Below the pieces are notes generated by a model that saw only the letters and a program-made list of their open reading frames with translations, searched no databases and was not told the origin of the DNA. DNA of 64,000 nucleotides from Halobacillus andaensis (GTDB lineage: Bacteria; Bacillota; Bacilli; Bacillales; Halobacillaceae): the NCBI RefSeq assembly GCF_014636475.1, contig NZ_BMEL01000001.1:992001-1056000 (forward strand). The letters run 5' to 3'. Both the position numbers and the translations under genes were made by a program. Shown one piece after another: positions 1 to 9,165 of this stretch; the first letter of the stretch is position 1; each line of letters begins with the position of its first letter.

Positions 1-423
1 ACTACGGAAGAGCCAACAACTGAAGAACCAACAACTGAAGAACCTTCTTCTGATGACTCGGCTTCGCAATCTGACGTGGTTTCCATCGCAGAAGATCAAA
101 TCGGCACGCCATATGTATGGGGTGGAACAACTCCAGACGGCTTTGACAGCAGTGGGTTCATTCTCTATGTTTTCGATCAAGTTGGCATTGACTTAAATAG
201 AAAAGAAAGTGACATGTGGTTATATGACGGCGAAAGAGTCGAATCTCCAAGTGTTGGGGACGTTGTATTCTTCGAAGGAACATATGACACAGAAGGCGCA
301 TCTCACAGCGGTATTTATATTGGAGATAACAAAATGATCCACTCTGGCAGTAACGGAGTTGAAGTAGCCGATATGAGCATCGACTACTGGCAGGATCACT
401 ATATCGGCGTTAAATCTTTTTAA
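1..423 (+). CDS. NlpC/P60 family protein, C-terminal part (5' end outside window)
   Basis: The frame is open from base 1, so this is the C-terminus of a longer, probably secreted protein. It opens with a low-complexity linker of TTEEP repeats, then an NlpC/P60 domain (cell-wall endopeptidase fold) recognisable from GTPYVWGG, the block GFDSSGF and the His block SHSGIYIG. In the family the GFD block reads FDCSG and its Cys is the nucleophile; here codon 148-150 is AGC (Ser). The His is kept. It may be an inactive wall-binding paralogue. A hairpin terminator follows directly. Confidence 0.85.
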   Translation, partial: TTEEPTTEEPTTEEPSSDDSASQSDVVSIAEDQIGTPYVWGGTTPDGFDSSGFILYVFDQVGIDLNRKESDMWLYDGERVESPSVGDVVFFEGTYDTEGASHSGIYIGDNKMIHSGSNGVEVADMSIDYWQDHYIGVKSF

Positions 424-433
424 TAAGCTAGTA

Positions 434-470
434 AAAAAGGGAACTTCCAACGGTGGAGGTTCCCTTTTTA
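434..470. terminator. Bidirectional Rho-independent terminator
   Basis: A 10-bp stem GGGAACTTCC/GGAGGTTCCC with one wobble pair and a 6-base loop, flanked by an A-run on the left and a T-run on the right. It can end the NlpC/P60 gene from the left and the permease gene from the right. Confidence 0.85.
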
Positions 471-473
471 TAG

Positions 474-2255
474 TTATACGGTTTTTCGTTTTTGCTGAAG
501 GTTAGCCAATGGATCACGATTTTTATTCGTAGCGATAATATAGACGGCAACTGTCGTAATGATCGCTGCGACGACAGTTCCGATATTGAAAATTCCTTTC
601 TCCGCTGTCCATACGATGGAGTACCCAAGGGCTCCGGCAAAAGTGGCATAGTAGAGAAATGGGAAGATTGTTTTTCTAATGATATCCCCTTCTTTACCGA
701 CTAATCCGACGACAGCACAAGCGGCTACAACGTTGTGTACGCAAATCATATTTCCGGCTGCTCCCCCTACGGCTTGCAGAGCAACAATCCAGGTGGCATC
801 GACGCCGATTTGAGCGCCAACGTCATATTGGAACAGTGAGAACATCATATTGCTGATTGTATTACTTCCTGCGATAAATGCGCCGAGACCGCCAACAAAG
901 GAAGAGAACAGCGGCCACAAGTCCCCGGTTAAGGCGGCGACTCCATTGGCTAGCTCAATCGGCATGCTTCCAAAACCTGCTGCTCCTCCACCGGAATTCA
1001 AAAACACTTGAACCATGGGTACGGTAAAAAGAAGGGCAGCGGATGCTGGGATCATCGTTTTGCCTGATTGAGTCAAAGCGCTCTTATAAGACCTGAAATT
1101 CATTTGATGAATCGCAAACGTGATGAGGGATACGACGACAAAAATGGTGCCTGGTAAATAGAGTGGCTGGAAGCTTGCTGTTATTTCCGTACCAAAAATG
1201 TTTGGCATCGTCACATTCACCGAGGTTAACCATTCATTTAAAGGCAGGAAGGTCAATCGTGTCATGACTAGGAATAAGCCTACTAAAATGTAAGGCATCC
1301 ATGCCTGAAACATCGACATTTTTCCACTTTTGTGAGCAATATCCTTAATCTCGATTTTTCCGGTCCATGAAGGATCCCACTTGGACTGTTCCTCGAAATC
1401 CCAATACTCTTCTTTAGGAGGCATGAGAAAGCCTTTTTTAGCAGCAGGAACAACGATTGCCAGTCCGACTAGACCGCCGATCATGGACGGAAACTCAGGA
1501 CCAAGTACATTAGCGACAATCACATAAGGAATGGTCATCGCAAAGGCTGCAAATAAGGCGAATTTCCAAACTTTGATGCCTTCGCTGAATGACTTGTTTT
1601 TACCAAAAAAGCGAGTCATGAGCGCCACAACGAATAAAGGAACCAGTGTACCGACAATGGCATGAAGAATAGCGACACGGCCGCCGACCATAGTCGTTAA
1701 AGCCAGAAAGTTATCCGTGATGCTGGCGTCAGCTGCCAGTCCGGACTGAACCCCAACGAGAATCGGTGTCCCAACAGCACCGAAGGAAACAGGTGTACTC
1801 TGAATCACCATCCCAGCAATTACAGCAGCCATAGCTGGGAACCCTAACCCAACGAGCAGTGGAACAGCAACCGCTGCCGGCGTTCCAAACCCTGCTGACC
1901 CTTCAATAAAAGCACCAAACAGCCAGGCAATGATAATCACTTGAATGCGCCGGTCTGGCGACACATCAATAAACCCTTGCCTGATTGTCTTAAGACCTCC
2001 ACTCTCCTGCAACGTGTTTAATAATAGAATCGCTCCGAAGATGATATATAAAAGCGTCCCGGCGACAACTAACCCATTGACAGAAGCAGCAGCTACCGTT
2101 GCACCAGGTACCTGCCATACAAACAACGCGAGTAAAACAGCTACTATGTACGAGATGGGCATCGCTTTGCTTGCCGGCCACCTGAGCCCTACGAGAAAAA
2201 CACCTACGGCAATGATCGGTAAAAGTGATAAAAGTGCTAATGTTCCAGTATTCAT
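474..2255 (-). CDS. lldP: LctP-family L-lactate/glycolate permease
   Basis: This 593-residue, very hydrophobic protein has the length and features of LctP/GlcA permeases, which import L-lactate, D-lactate or glycolate with protons across the cytoplasmic membrane. Family blocks include [20 protein letters not shown] near residue 115 and [14 protein letters not shown] in the C-terminal half. The ATG at 2255 is preceded by GGAGGG. The glycolate-oxidation genes nearby suggest glycolate as well as lactate is carried, as for GlcA of E. coli. A cre-like site lies about 110 bp upstream. Substrate is inferred. Confidence 0.92.
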   Translation of the reverse strand: MNTGTLALLSLLPIIAVGVFLVGLRWPASKAMPISYIVAVLLALFVWQVPGATVAAASVNGLVVAGTLLYIIFGAILLLNTLQESGGLKTIRQGFIDVSPDRRIQVIIIAWLFGAFIEGSAGFGTPAAVAVPLLVGLGFPAMAAVIAGMVIQSTPVSFGAVGTPILVGVQSGLAADASITDNFLALTTMVGGRVAILHAIVGTLVPLFVVALMTRFFGKNKSFSEGIKVWKFALFAAFAMTIPYVIVANVLGPEFPSMIGGLVGLAIVVPAAKKGFLMPPKEEYWDFEEQSKWDPSWTGKIEIKDIAHKSGKMSMFQAWMPYILVGLFLVMTRLTFLPLNEWLTSVNVTMPNIFGTEITASFQPLYLPGTIFVVVSLITFAIHQMNFRSYKSALTQSGKTMIPASAALLFTVPMVQVFLNSGGGAAGFGSMPIELANGVAALTGDLWPLFSSFVGGLGAFIAGSNTISNMMFSLFQYDVGAQIGVDATWIVALQAVGGAAGNMICVHNVVAACAVVGLVGKEGDIIRKTIFPFLYYATFAGALGYSIVWTAEKGIFNIGTVVAAIITTVAVYIIATNKNRDPLANLQQKRKTV

Positions 2256-2364
2256 GATTCACCCTCCATTGATTTTATTGTCAAATGCTTCCGGTGAATA
2301 CTCCTTCCCTCCTTTCGCTTCTCCTGACAAAACATGGGTTCAAATACCATTCAAAAAACAATAA

Positions 2365-2378
2365 TGAAAGCGCTTTCT
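2365..2378. promoter_or_regulatory. cre site (CcpA operator) upstream of the permease
   Basis: TGAAAGCGCTTTCT matches the CcpA consensus TGWAANCGNTNWCA at all but the last base and is nearly palindromic. It lies about 110 bp upstream of the permease start, in the promoter region, so catabolite repression by glucose is expected. Confidence 0.6.
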
Positions 2379-2652
2379 ATTTATTATAAAGTTACCTCCT
2401 ACTATTTTCAATAATATTCAAATATTGTATTATTTACATACTCCGACATTGTAACGGGCTATTTTTACTATTTAATTGTTCCGCAGACCCAAATCTATAT
2501 TTTGGACCCCTGGAACATCTCGTTGCCCAATTACCATCTTTTCCAAAAAAACTCCCTCACTCCCCGTTCGATTTATATATTTGGCTTTGTTAAAGTTCAG
2601 TGTTGATATTCATATACTTTAGTGGAAGACTCAGCTTGGAGATGTTTGCACT

Positions 2653-2823
2653 GTTTCCGTTATGTTTAACAGAGGTAAGAGCTCCGGGAAATCACTCCCT
2701 TTCCTTGGGAGCGCAGTGAGCCTCCTTCGAGCTTCGCTCTCCGGGGTCTCACCAAGCACTCTCTTCCCACAGGAGTCTCGCGATTTCCCGGAGCTCTTTG
2801 CCGATCATTAGTAGAACGGAAAC
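2653..2823. repeat. GC-rich element with perfect 17-bp terminal inverted repeats
   Basis: AAGAGCTCCGGGAAATC at 2677-2693 is repeated exactly in inverted form at 2782-2798. An outer pair GTTTCCGTT (2653-2661) and AACGGAAAC (2815-2823) extends the symmetry. The 88-bp interior is GC-rich, unlike the AT-rich flanks. No convincing protein is encoded; the short open frames here are not supported. It is one of several GC-rich intergenic elements in the window and could fold into a long RNA hairpin. Confidence 0.6.
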
Positions 2824-3002
2824 TCTTATGACAGTACTTCAGCACCTTAGAACCTTTATGAAGTTTTTCACTCAGAACATGGCTAGCGGTAGACATACAC
2901 CTCCTCCATCCATGTAGTGTGTCATACCCAAGCGCAATATTTTCATTCCGCTGGAATCGGAAAAACGCTCATGTGAGGGTTCGTTTCTCACCTTCATCGA
3001 AT

Positions 3003-3123
3003 GGGGTTGTTGGGAAGCTGCGAGACTCACGTGGGAGAAGGACGTAGGCGAGATCCCACAGGGCTGCAAGCCCGAGGAAGCTCGCCACTTCCCCCACAGG
3101 AAAGCGAGTAGCTTCCCAACCAC
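3003..3123. repeat. Second GC-rich inverted-repeat element
   Basis: GGTTGTTGGGAAGCT near 3005-3019 pairs with AGCTTCCCAACCACC near 3110-3124 with one mismatch. The interior is GC-rich and noncoding. It follows the element at 2653-2823, and together they fill most of the 1-kb gap between the permease and the FAH-family gene. The rest of that gap (2379-2652, 2824-3002, 3124-3288) shows no supported gene. Confidence 0.5.
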
Positions 3124-3288
3124 CCCTGACTGGCAACCTGGCCACGAACCCCGATTATCTCGAATTCAAGTCTTCCACTATCCTGCCATATTGTTGAATA
3201 ACTTACTTGTCAATATCAACAACCACCTTAAACATAGCCATATATTTAGGGAGTAATGATGTTTTTATGAAGAGTGATTGCTGTTCAT

Positions 3289-4065
3289 CTATGATTCTAC
3301 AGAAACAGAGGTCTTTACTAATCGATTTTTCAATGTGCCGATTTCATCGATTTTACATTCCACAACGTCCTGGTCTTTTATAAAATGAGCTCCTAAAGGA
3401 CTGCCCGTTAAAATGCAATCGCCCGGCTTCAGTGTCATCACCTTCGACAAATAAGAGACCATGTACGTTAAAGATACGATCATGAGATCAGTTGGACTGT
3501 TCTGCGTTTCCACTTCGTTAATGTCCGCTTTGACCGAAACCTTGGACGGATCCAGGTCCGTTTCGATGTATGGACCAATCGGCGTGAAGGTATCAAATGC
3601 CTTTCCTAATGTCCAATGGCCGTTTTCATGAAAAAGCTGCGGCGCCGTCACATCGTTTCCGATTGTATAGCCGAAAATATAATCCAGCACTTCATCTTCT
3701 TCTATATTTTTAGCTTCTTTTCCAATAATGACAGCCAATTCTGATTCAAATTTAACTTCATCAATTCCTCGTGGCATTATAATTTCTTCTTCAGTTCCGA
3801 CTACCGAAGAAGCAGGTTTGAAAAAGAAGACCGGGATCTCTGGCAATTGATCCGGCTTTTCTTCTTTACTGCCCACATAGTTCGCTCCGATGCCGATGAT
3901 CTTTTCCGGTACGACGGGAGCCAGCAAATTCACTTGATCTAGTGGCAGAACTTCTCCTGTATAGCCCCATCCCCCGTAAATTGGTCCCTCGATCAGACTG
4001 ATGTCATCATTTGTGACGACACCATATTGGACTTCATTTTTGTACGTAAATCTAGCAAATTTCAT
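3289..4065 (-). CDS. Fumarylacetoacetate hydrolase (FAH) family protein
   Basis: At 258 residues this matches the short FAH-family enzymes, Mg-dependent hydrolases, isomerases or decarboxylases of 2-oxo dicarboxylates. Family signatures are IGIGANYVGSKEE (residues 76-88), the acidic block DEVKFESELAVIIGKEA and GYTIGNDVTAPQL, then TLGKAFDTFTPIGPYI and ILTGSPLGA. The ATG at 4065 follows AGGAGGAGA. It lies 17 bp after glcD and is probably cotranscribed with it. A role such as oxaloacetate tautomerase would fit next to malate production, but the substrate cannot be read from the sequence. Confidence 0.85.
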   Translation of the reverse strand: MKFARFTYKNEVQYGVVTNDDISLIEGPIYGGWGYTGEVLPLDQVNLLAPVVPEKIIGIGANYVGSKEEKPDQLPEIPVFFFKPASSVVGTEEEIIMPRGIDEVKFESELAVIIGKEAKNIEEDEVLDYIFGYTIGNDVTAPQLFHENGHWTLGKAFDTFTPIGPYIETDLDPSKVSVKADINEVETQNSPTDLMIVSLTYMVSYLSKVMTLKPGDCILTGSPLGAHFIKDQDVVECKIDEIGTLKNRLVKTSVSVES

Positions 4066-4082
4066 AAACGTCTCTCCTCCTA

Positions 4083-5549
4083 TTATTGAACGGCTACCGT
4101 GTCTTTAACGATTTTTTTTACGTCCATGCAGCGGCTCGGCGTTGGAAAAAGCTTTCCTTTATTCAGCAGGTCGTCTGGGTTGAAAACTTCTCTAATTTTA
4201 ATTTGGGCTTCCAATTCTTCGTCTGTAAATACAAATCGCATTTCTTCTTTTTTCTCTATGCCGACGCCATGCTCCCCAGTAATTGATCCTCCTACGTCGG
4301 AACAGGCTTTCAAGCAGGCCGTTCCAGCTTTTAACGCTTTTTCCGTTTCCCCGGGGTTGCTGGAGTCAAATAAGATCAATGGGTGAAGATTACCATCTCC
4401 TGCATGAAAGATATTTGCAATCCTCAATCCTGATTCTTTACTGATTTCTGAAATATTCTTCAGCACTTCTGGAAGTTTACTTCTCGGAATCACACCATCC
4501 TGGACGAGATAGTCCCTTGAAATGGCTCCCATCGCTCCGAACCCTGTTTTGCGGTTCGCCCACCATCTTCCTCGTTCTTCTTCACTCTCGGCCACTTTCA
4601 CTTCCCTCACGTTCCTCCCCTTACAGACAGAGAGGATTTGGTCAATCTGTTCCTCGATTCCCGCTAAAATTCCATCCACTTCAATTAATAGAAGTGCTTC
4701 AATATCATCCGGGTGCCCAACAGGATAAGATCCGGCTTCGACTCCTTCAATCGCTGTCTTGTCCATCATTTCAAGCGCAGCGGGTACAATGCCGGCAGAA
4801 ATGATATCGGAAACGGCACGGCTCCCGTCTTCTATATGGTCGAAGTAAGCAAGCACCGTTTGCTTTCCTTCTGGATTTTTCAATATCCGTACGGTGATTT
4901 TTGTTACGATGCCAAGCGTCCCTTCCGAACCTGTCAAAAGTCCCATCACGTCATACCCCGGGCTATCCGGCACCCCATCTTCGCTAATCTCAATAATCTC
5001 TCCATTTGGCAAAACGACTTCAAGACCTAAAATGTGGTTCGTGGTCACCCCGTATTTCAGACAATGGGCACCACCCGCATTTTCCGCGACATTACCGCCG
5101 ATGGTACATACATATTGACTGGATGGATCAGGAGCGTAATAATACCCTTTGTCCGAAATGGAATTCGTCAATTTCAAATTGACAAATCCAGGCTGGACCA
5201 CGGCTTGACGGTTTTCATAGTCCACACTAAGCAAATGCTTCATTTTCACTAAGCTGATGATCACTTCACGGTTTAGAGGAATGGCCCCTCCGCTTAAGCC
5301 TGTCCCCGCACCACGGGCAAGGAAAGGGATGTCATTGATAGAGCAATAGCGGACAATGGCCGCCACTTCTTCCGTATTTTCCGGAAAAACAACGGCTTTA
5401 GGCATCGCTCTGTGTACGGTGAAGCCATCACAATCATAAGACAACAGATCCGCATCTTCATAAAGAACTTCTTTCTCCCCTACAATCTCAATCAGCTTGT
5501 TAATATGCGGATCTCTCTGCGTTTTCTTTTTCTTCTTGTTTTTAAACAT
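4083..5549 (-). CDS. glcD: Glycolate oxidase FAD-linked subunit GlcD
   Basis: Flavoprotein of the glycolate oxidase complex GlcDEF, which oxidises glycolate (and often D-lactate) to glyoxylate at the membrane. The FAD_binding_4 domain covers roughly residues 35-180, with FLARGAGTGLSGGAIPL and TIGGNVAENAGG; the FAD-oxidase C-terminal domain carries IFHAGDGNLHPLILFD and TGEHGVGIEKK. I prefer the ATG at 5549 (488 aa) because AGAAGGGG lies at proper spacing; a GTG at 5558 overlaps the glcF stop but has its Shine-Dalgarno too close. The N-terminus carries a run of lysines. Confidence 0.93.
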   Translation of the reverse strand: MFKNKKKKKTQRDPHINKLIEIVGEKEVLYEDADLLSYDCDGFTVHRAMPKAVVFPENTEEVAAIVRYCSINDIPFLARGAGTGLSGGAIPLNREVIISLVKMKHLLSVDYENRQAVVQPGFVNLKLTNSISDKGYYYAPDPSSQYVCTIGGNVAENAGGAHCLKYGVTTNHILGLEVVLPNGEIIEISEDGVPDSPGYDVMGLLTGSEGTLGIVTKITVRILKNPEGKQTVLAYFDHIEDGSRAVSDIISAGIVPAALEMMDKTAIEGVEAGSYPVGHPDDIEALLLIEVDGILAGIEEQIDQILSVCKGRNVREVKVAESEEERGRWWANRKTGFGAMGAISRDYLVQDGVIPRSKLPEVLKNISEISKESGLRIANIFHAGDGNLHPLILFDSSNPGETEKALKAGTACLKACSDVGGSITGEHGVGIEKKEEMRFVFTDEELEAQIKIREVFNPDDLLNKGKLFPTPSRCMDVKKIVKDTVAVQ

Positions 5550-5554
5550 CACTC

Positions 5555-6940
5555 TCACCCCTTCTCTGCAGCAGCTTTTGACCTATCACCCTGGATCATT
5601 TGCTTGTCTTTTTGGTAAGCCCAGTCCAGCAATTGAACGGTATGAACAATTTCGCTTTTTCGCCCATACTTCTGCACTCCCATAGCCATCTGCAGCATGC
5701 AGCCTGGATTCCCCATCGAGATCATTTCAACCTCTTGCGGCACATCCTCCATTTTTCGATCTAATACCGCCTCAGCCATCTCAGGATTGGTAATGTTATA
5801 GATTCCGGCGCTTCCGCAGCACGTATCAGCATTCGACAACTCCGTGTAATCGACACCTGGAATATCCTTAAGCATTTGTCTCGGTTCATGACGGACGCCC
5901 TGTCCATGGGCTAAGTGACAGGCATCATGATACGTAATCTTTTTGTTCAATGGGCTCTGCGGCTTTTCATAACCCGTATCATATAAGTATTTAGATACAT
6001 CTTCCACTTTTTCTGAAAAAGCTTCTGCCCTGGCTTTCCACTCAGGATCATCTTTAAACAGTTCCGGGTATTCTTTTAACGCACAACCACAGCCTGCAGC
6101 ATTGACGACGACTTTCTCCGAGTTTTCAAAGGCTTCAATGTTTTGCTTGGCAAGCTTCCTTCCCGTTTTCCGATCCCCTGCGTGCACATGCAGGGCTCCA
6201 CAGCATGTCTGCTTCTTCGGAATGGTCACTTCATTATCGTTATGGGTCAGTACGTTGATGGTGGACTGATTGATGTCCCCGAACATGACATCCATAATAC
6301 AGCCTGTCAGCATCGAAACTCTGGCTTTTGGAACTCCTCTAGCAGGTATCACATCGACATCCTTATATTTCTTCTGTACCGATGGCTTGATTGCCGGCAT
6401 GATGCTCTCCATATTGGCCAGATGGTCAGGCATCACCTTCAGCGCTCCGGTTTTACGGACAACCTTCTGCAAACCACTCCGCTGATAAAACTTAAGCAGG
6501 CCGCTGAGTGTATGCATTCGCTCCTGATAGGGGAACAAACCTTTTAAGAAAAACATGCTGACCGCACCTTTCCAACCTTTGAGAGGCATCGCCTGCCGAA
6601 TTTGACCGCGGGCTTCCTCGATCAAGCCGCCCACATCGACATCGGCCGGGCAGGCCGTTGTACAAGCGCGGCAGTCCAGGCACTGAAAAACAGGATCAGC
6701 GAATTGTTCATTCAGTTGAATTTTTCCTTCCGCTACTGATTTGATCAAATGTACTCTCCCGCGCGGGGAGTGCTGTTCCTGCCCTGTTTCCAAATAGGTA
6801 GGGCAGGCTTCTAGGCACATGCCGCAGTGTACGCAGTCCATCCATTTGTTTTCATCCGGATGATCGCTGCTGAAATAATTGCTTATACTTGCTGATGAGC
6901 AGGGTGCAGTTTGGCCGGACGCTGCCATTTCCTTAAGCAA
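5555..6940 (-). CDS. glcF: Glycolate oxidase iron-sulfur subunit GlcF
   Basis: Electron-transfer subunit of GlcDEF. Two 4Fe-4S motifs lie near the N-terminus (Cys36, 39, 42, 46 and Cys87, 90, 93, 97), followed by two cysteine-rich CCG domains, with TCCG near residue 245 and DTCCG near residue 372, as in heterodisulfide-reductase-type subunits. The start is TTG at 6940, seven bases after AGGAGGG; that ribosome site overlaps the end of glcE, so the two are probably translationally coupled. 461 residues is slightly longer than usual. Confidence 0.93.
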   Translation of the reverse strand: MLKEMAASGQTAPCSSASISNYFSSDHPDENKWMDCVHCGMCLEACPTYLETGQEQHSPRGRVHLIKSVAEGKIQLNEQFADPVFQCLDCRACTTACPADVDVGGLIEEARGQIRQAMPLKGWKGAVSMFFLKGLFPYQERMHTLSGLLKFYQRSGLQKVVRKTGALKVMPDHLANMESIMPAIKPSVQKKYKDVDVIPARGVPKARVSMLTGCIMDVMFGDINQSTINVLTHNDNEVTIPKKQTCCGALHVHAGDRKTGRKLAKQNIEAFENSEKVVVNAAGCGCALKEYPELFKDDPEWKARAEAFSEKVEDVSKYLYDTGYEKPQSPLNKKITYHDACHLAHGQGVRHEPRQMLKDIPGVDYTELSNADTCCGSAGIYNITNPEMAEAVLDRKMEDVPQEVEMISMGNPGCMLQMAMGVQKYGRKSEIVHTVQLLDWAYQKDKQMIQGDRSKAAAEKG

Positions 6941-6941
6941 T

Positions 6942-8246
6942 TTATATCCCTCCTATAAACCGTTGATGGTTCAATGTATTGTTCGGATCGATCGTGTGCT
7001 TGATTCCTTCAAACAAAAAGAAGTACGACGTCTTTCCGCCCCATATATCGATTTGATTTCTCAAGTCATACAAAAGGTGTTTTACGACGGCATACCCTTT
7101 CCTCACTTCCGTGATCCTGCGCAGATGATATACAGCTGCCGTAACTTCTTCTCCTTTTCCAGACACTATATAGTGACTAATTCCATGCCCCAGACCACCG
7201 TGGGCTTCTACACTCACGTCATGTTCCAGCTCAATGCTTTTTGACTCTTTCATGATTTGATAAACGTCCATGTTTTTACTTGCTACCTTAACCACTGCTT
7301 GTGTAATTTCAGCAGCTTTATCTGTAAGGCTGTTAGGAGCATGCGACCTAAACGTTTTCCAAAAATTCTGCGCTTCCTGTTGGGTAAGCACTTCTGCATA
7401 GCATCCATCAGGTTTATGCTTTTCGATCCACTCCTCCTGATCACGGCACGACTTCTCTACATCCTCAAAAGCAATCAGCAGCGTATACGCTTCACGGTTG
7501 ATCATTTTTTTCGATAAAGCGGGGTTTAGTAGTTCAAGCGTAACAGGCTCCTTCATAGAATCCTGAATGCTCACACCAAGCTGCTTTAAGTCATCAATCC
7601 GGTCCTCTGAAGCAGATACTTGCACAAGACTCTCATATTTAGGGATCGGCCGTAGTTTCATGGTGATTTCTGTAATGACTCCTAACGTTCCCATAGCTCC
7701 GATAAACAGCTTATTCATGTCATAACCAGCTACATTTTTAACAACCTTGCCACCAGTCCGAATGACTTGCCCGTCTGGGTATACCACTCGTAAACCAATC
7801 ACAAGATCCCTGGCCGAACCGTACTTTAACCTTTTGGGACCGCTTTCATTTGCGGCAATGACTCCTCCTATGGTGGACTGATCGGGCCAATTCGGATCGA
7901 TGGCTATCATTTGATGGTGTTCCTGTAGAAATTCCTGGAGTTCTGTTATGGTTGTCCCTGCTCGTACAGTGACAGTCATGTCTCCAACGTTATGCTCTAC
8001 TACTCCTTTGTACTCTGCCATCGAAAGGGTATAATCATAATTCTCTTTTATCCCTCCATATCCACGTTTACTCCCTCCAGATTCAATGGAGACGCTCTTC
8101 CCCTCTTGATTTGCCTTCTGAAGGATTTCTGAGATTTCATCTTCACTTTTTGGTGTAACTACAGCAGCCCCTTTGTTTCCGAATCGATCGACTAAAGAAA
8201 CCGATGAACCATTCTGCTGTCCCGGATGTGACGCTTGAAAATCCAC
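6942..8246 (-). CDS. glcE: Glycolate oxidase FAD-binding subunit GlcE
   Basis: Second flavin-binding subunit of GlcDEF. Only a FAD_binding_4 domain is clear, with SIESGGSKRGYGG near residue 54, DPNWPDQSTIGGVIAANESG and GGKVVKNVAGYDMNKLFIGAMGTLG. About 434 residues is longer than E. coli GlcE, and the C-terminal part resembles the FAD-oxidase C domain. The start is uncertain: GTG at 8246 has AGAGGTGA at good spacing, whereas the GTG at 8255 is itself part of that Shine-Dalgarno. It is first in the glcEFD-FAH run. Confidence 0.88.
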   Translation of the reverse strand: MDFQASHPGQQNGSSVSLVDRFGNKGAAVVTPKSEDEISEILQKANQEGKSVSIESGGSKRGYGGIKENYDYTLSMAEYKGVVEHNVGDMTVTVRAGTTITELQEFLQEHHQMIAIDPNWPDQSTIGGVIAANESGPKRLKYGSARDLVIGLRVVYPDGQVIRTGGKVVKNVAGYDMNKLFIGAMGTLGVITEITMKLRPIPKYESLVQVSASEDRIDDLKQLGVSIQDSMKEPVTLELLNPALSKKMINREAYTLLIAFEDVEKSCRDQEEWIEKHKPDGCYAEVLTQQEAQNFWKTFRSHAPNSLTDKAAEITQAVVKVASKNMDVYQIMKESKSIELEHDVSVEAHGGLGHGISHYIVSGKGEEVTAAVYHLRRITEVRKGYAVVKHLLYDLRNQIDIWGGKTSYFFLFEGIKHTIDPNNTLNHQRFIGGI

Positions 8247-8310
8247 TTCATTCACCTCTTTTGTTTGTTAATTAAGAAGAACGGATTTACTATGCATAAA
8301 AAAACTTCTT

Positions 8311-9039
8311 TTACTTACCAATATCCAGAGATTTCTCCTGATCGTACTTTCGCATAAGGTTTCGTACAAACTCCAAGTGATTCAACATAGCTTCACTTGA
8401 AGGTTCAGCTTCCCCCGCCTTAATTTTTTCAAAAATGAGCGCATGCTGCTCGATGACTTCTTCTAAAATCAATGGATCCGATACGATCGAACAGTGAAAT
8501 TCAACCATTGATTGTTTAATAGATGAGGAAATAAAATCCATCAACCTATAGAGAATTTGATTACCGGAAGCCTCAGCAATATGAAGGTGAAATTTATAAT
8601 CAGACTGCTCATGCCCCTCACCTTCCTTCGTCTTCATCTCGTTCATGGCCAGTTCCATTGCTTGTAGATCTTCGGAGGTCCGCCGTTGGGCTGCCAGTTT
8701 TACCATACCAGGCTCTAATATCTCCCTCACTTGAAACAATTCTTCGATAGATTGTTGGTTGGATAAAAGTAAAAATTGATGAAGCAGCTTAGCGGTGTCG
8801 AAGCGACAGACGTAAGTCCCCTCACCCTGCCTGGTTTCTACCAGACCTTTTCCTTTTAATGAAGTGATCGCATCTCTTACAGCGGATCTTCCCACCCCAA
8901 AAAGGTCACATAATTCGCGGACCGATGGCAGTTTCTCTCCAGGTTGAAACTTATGGGAACGAATGGAGGCTTCCAAATGCTCTTCTACACGTTCAGATAC
9001 TTTTTTAGTAGAAATTTTTTCAACTCTCAGCAGCCCCAC
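8311..9039 (-). CDS. GntR-family (FadR subfamily) regulator, likely for the glycolate genes
   Basis: A 242-residue regulator with an N-terminal winged helix (KLPSVRELCDLFGVGRSAVRDAI, residues about 40-62; GKGLVETRQGEGTYV) and a C-terminal FCD all-helical domain, in which His and Asp residues such as those in HLHIAEASGN bind metal and carboxylate ligands. GlcC, LldR and PdhR are of this class, and its position between malate synthase and glcE suggests a glycolate- or lactate-responsive regulator. The start is probably GTG at 9039, though the ribosome site AAAGGG is very close. A small palindrome TGACAAGTCA at 9061-9070 is a weak operator candidate. Confidence 0.85.
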   Translation of the reverse strand: MGLLRVEKISTKKVSERVEEHLEASIRSHKFQPGEKLPSVRELCDLFGVGRSAVRDAITSLKGKGLVETRQGEGTYVCRFDTAKLLHQFLLLSNQQSIEELFQVREILEPGMVKLAAQRRTSEDLQAMELAMNEMKTKEGEGHEQSDYKFHLHIAEASGNQILYRLMDFISSSIKQSMVEFHCSIVSDPLILEEVIEQHALIFEKIKAGEAEPSSEAMLNHLEFVRNLMRKYDQEKSLDIGK

Positions 9040-9115
9040 CCCTTTCAGTTATCACATATCTGACAAGTCATCGCGCAGGCCGGTAATCAAGATTAAAAAA
9101 AACGTGATACAACAG

Positions 9116-9142
9116 GAGCCACTAACTTTCCGTTAATGGCTC
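9116..9142 (-). terminator. Hairpin downstream of malate synthase
   Basis: Stem GAGCCACTAAC/GTTAATGGCTC with one mismatch and a 5-base loop. On the minus strand a run of eight T lies about 15 bases beyond the stem, so it is an imperfect terminator or attenuator between glcB and the GntR gene. Confidence 0.45.
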
Positions 9143-9165
9143 TGGTTGTCATGACTTGAACAATA

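Noticed and set aside
2666-3123. Open frames on the minus strand in the 1-kb gap
   Set aside because: They are produced by the GC-rich inverted-repeat elements, lack good ribosome sites and show no protein-like pattern.
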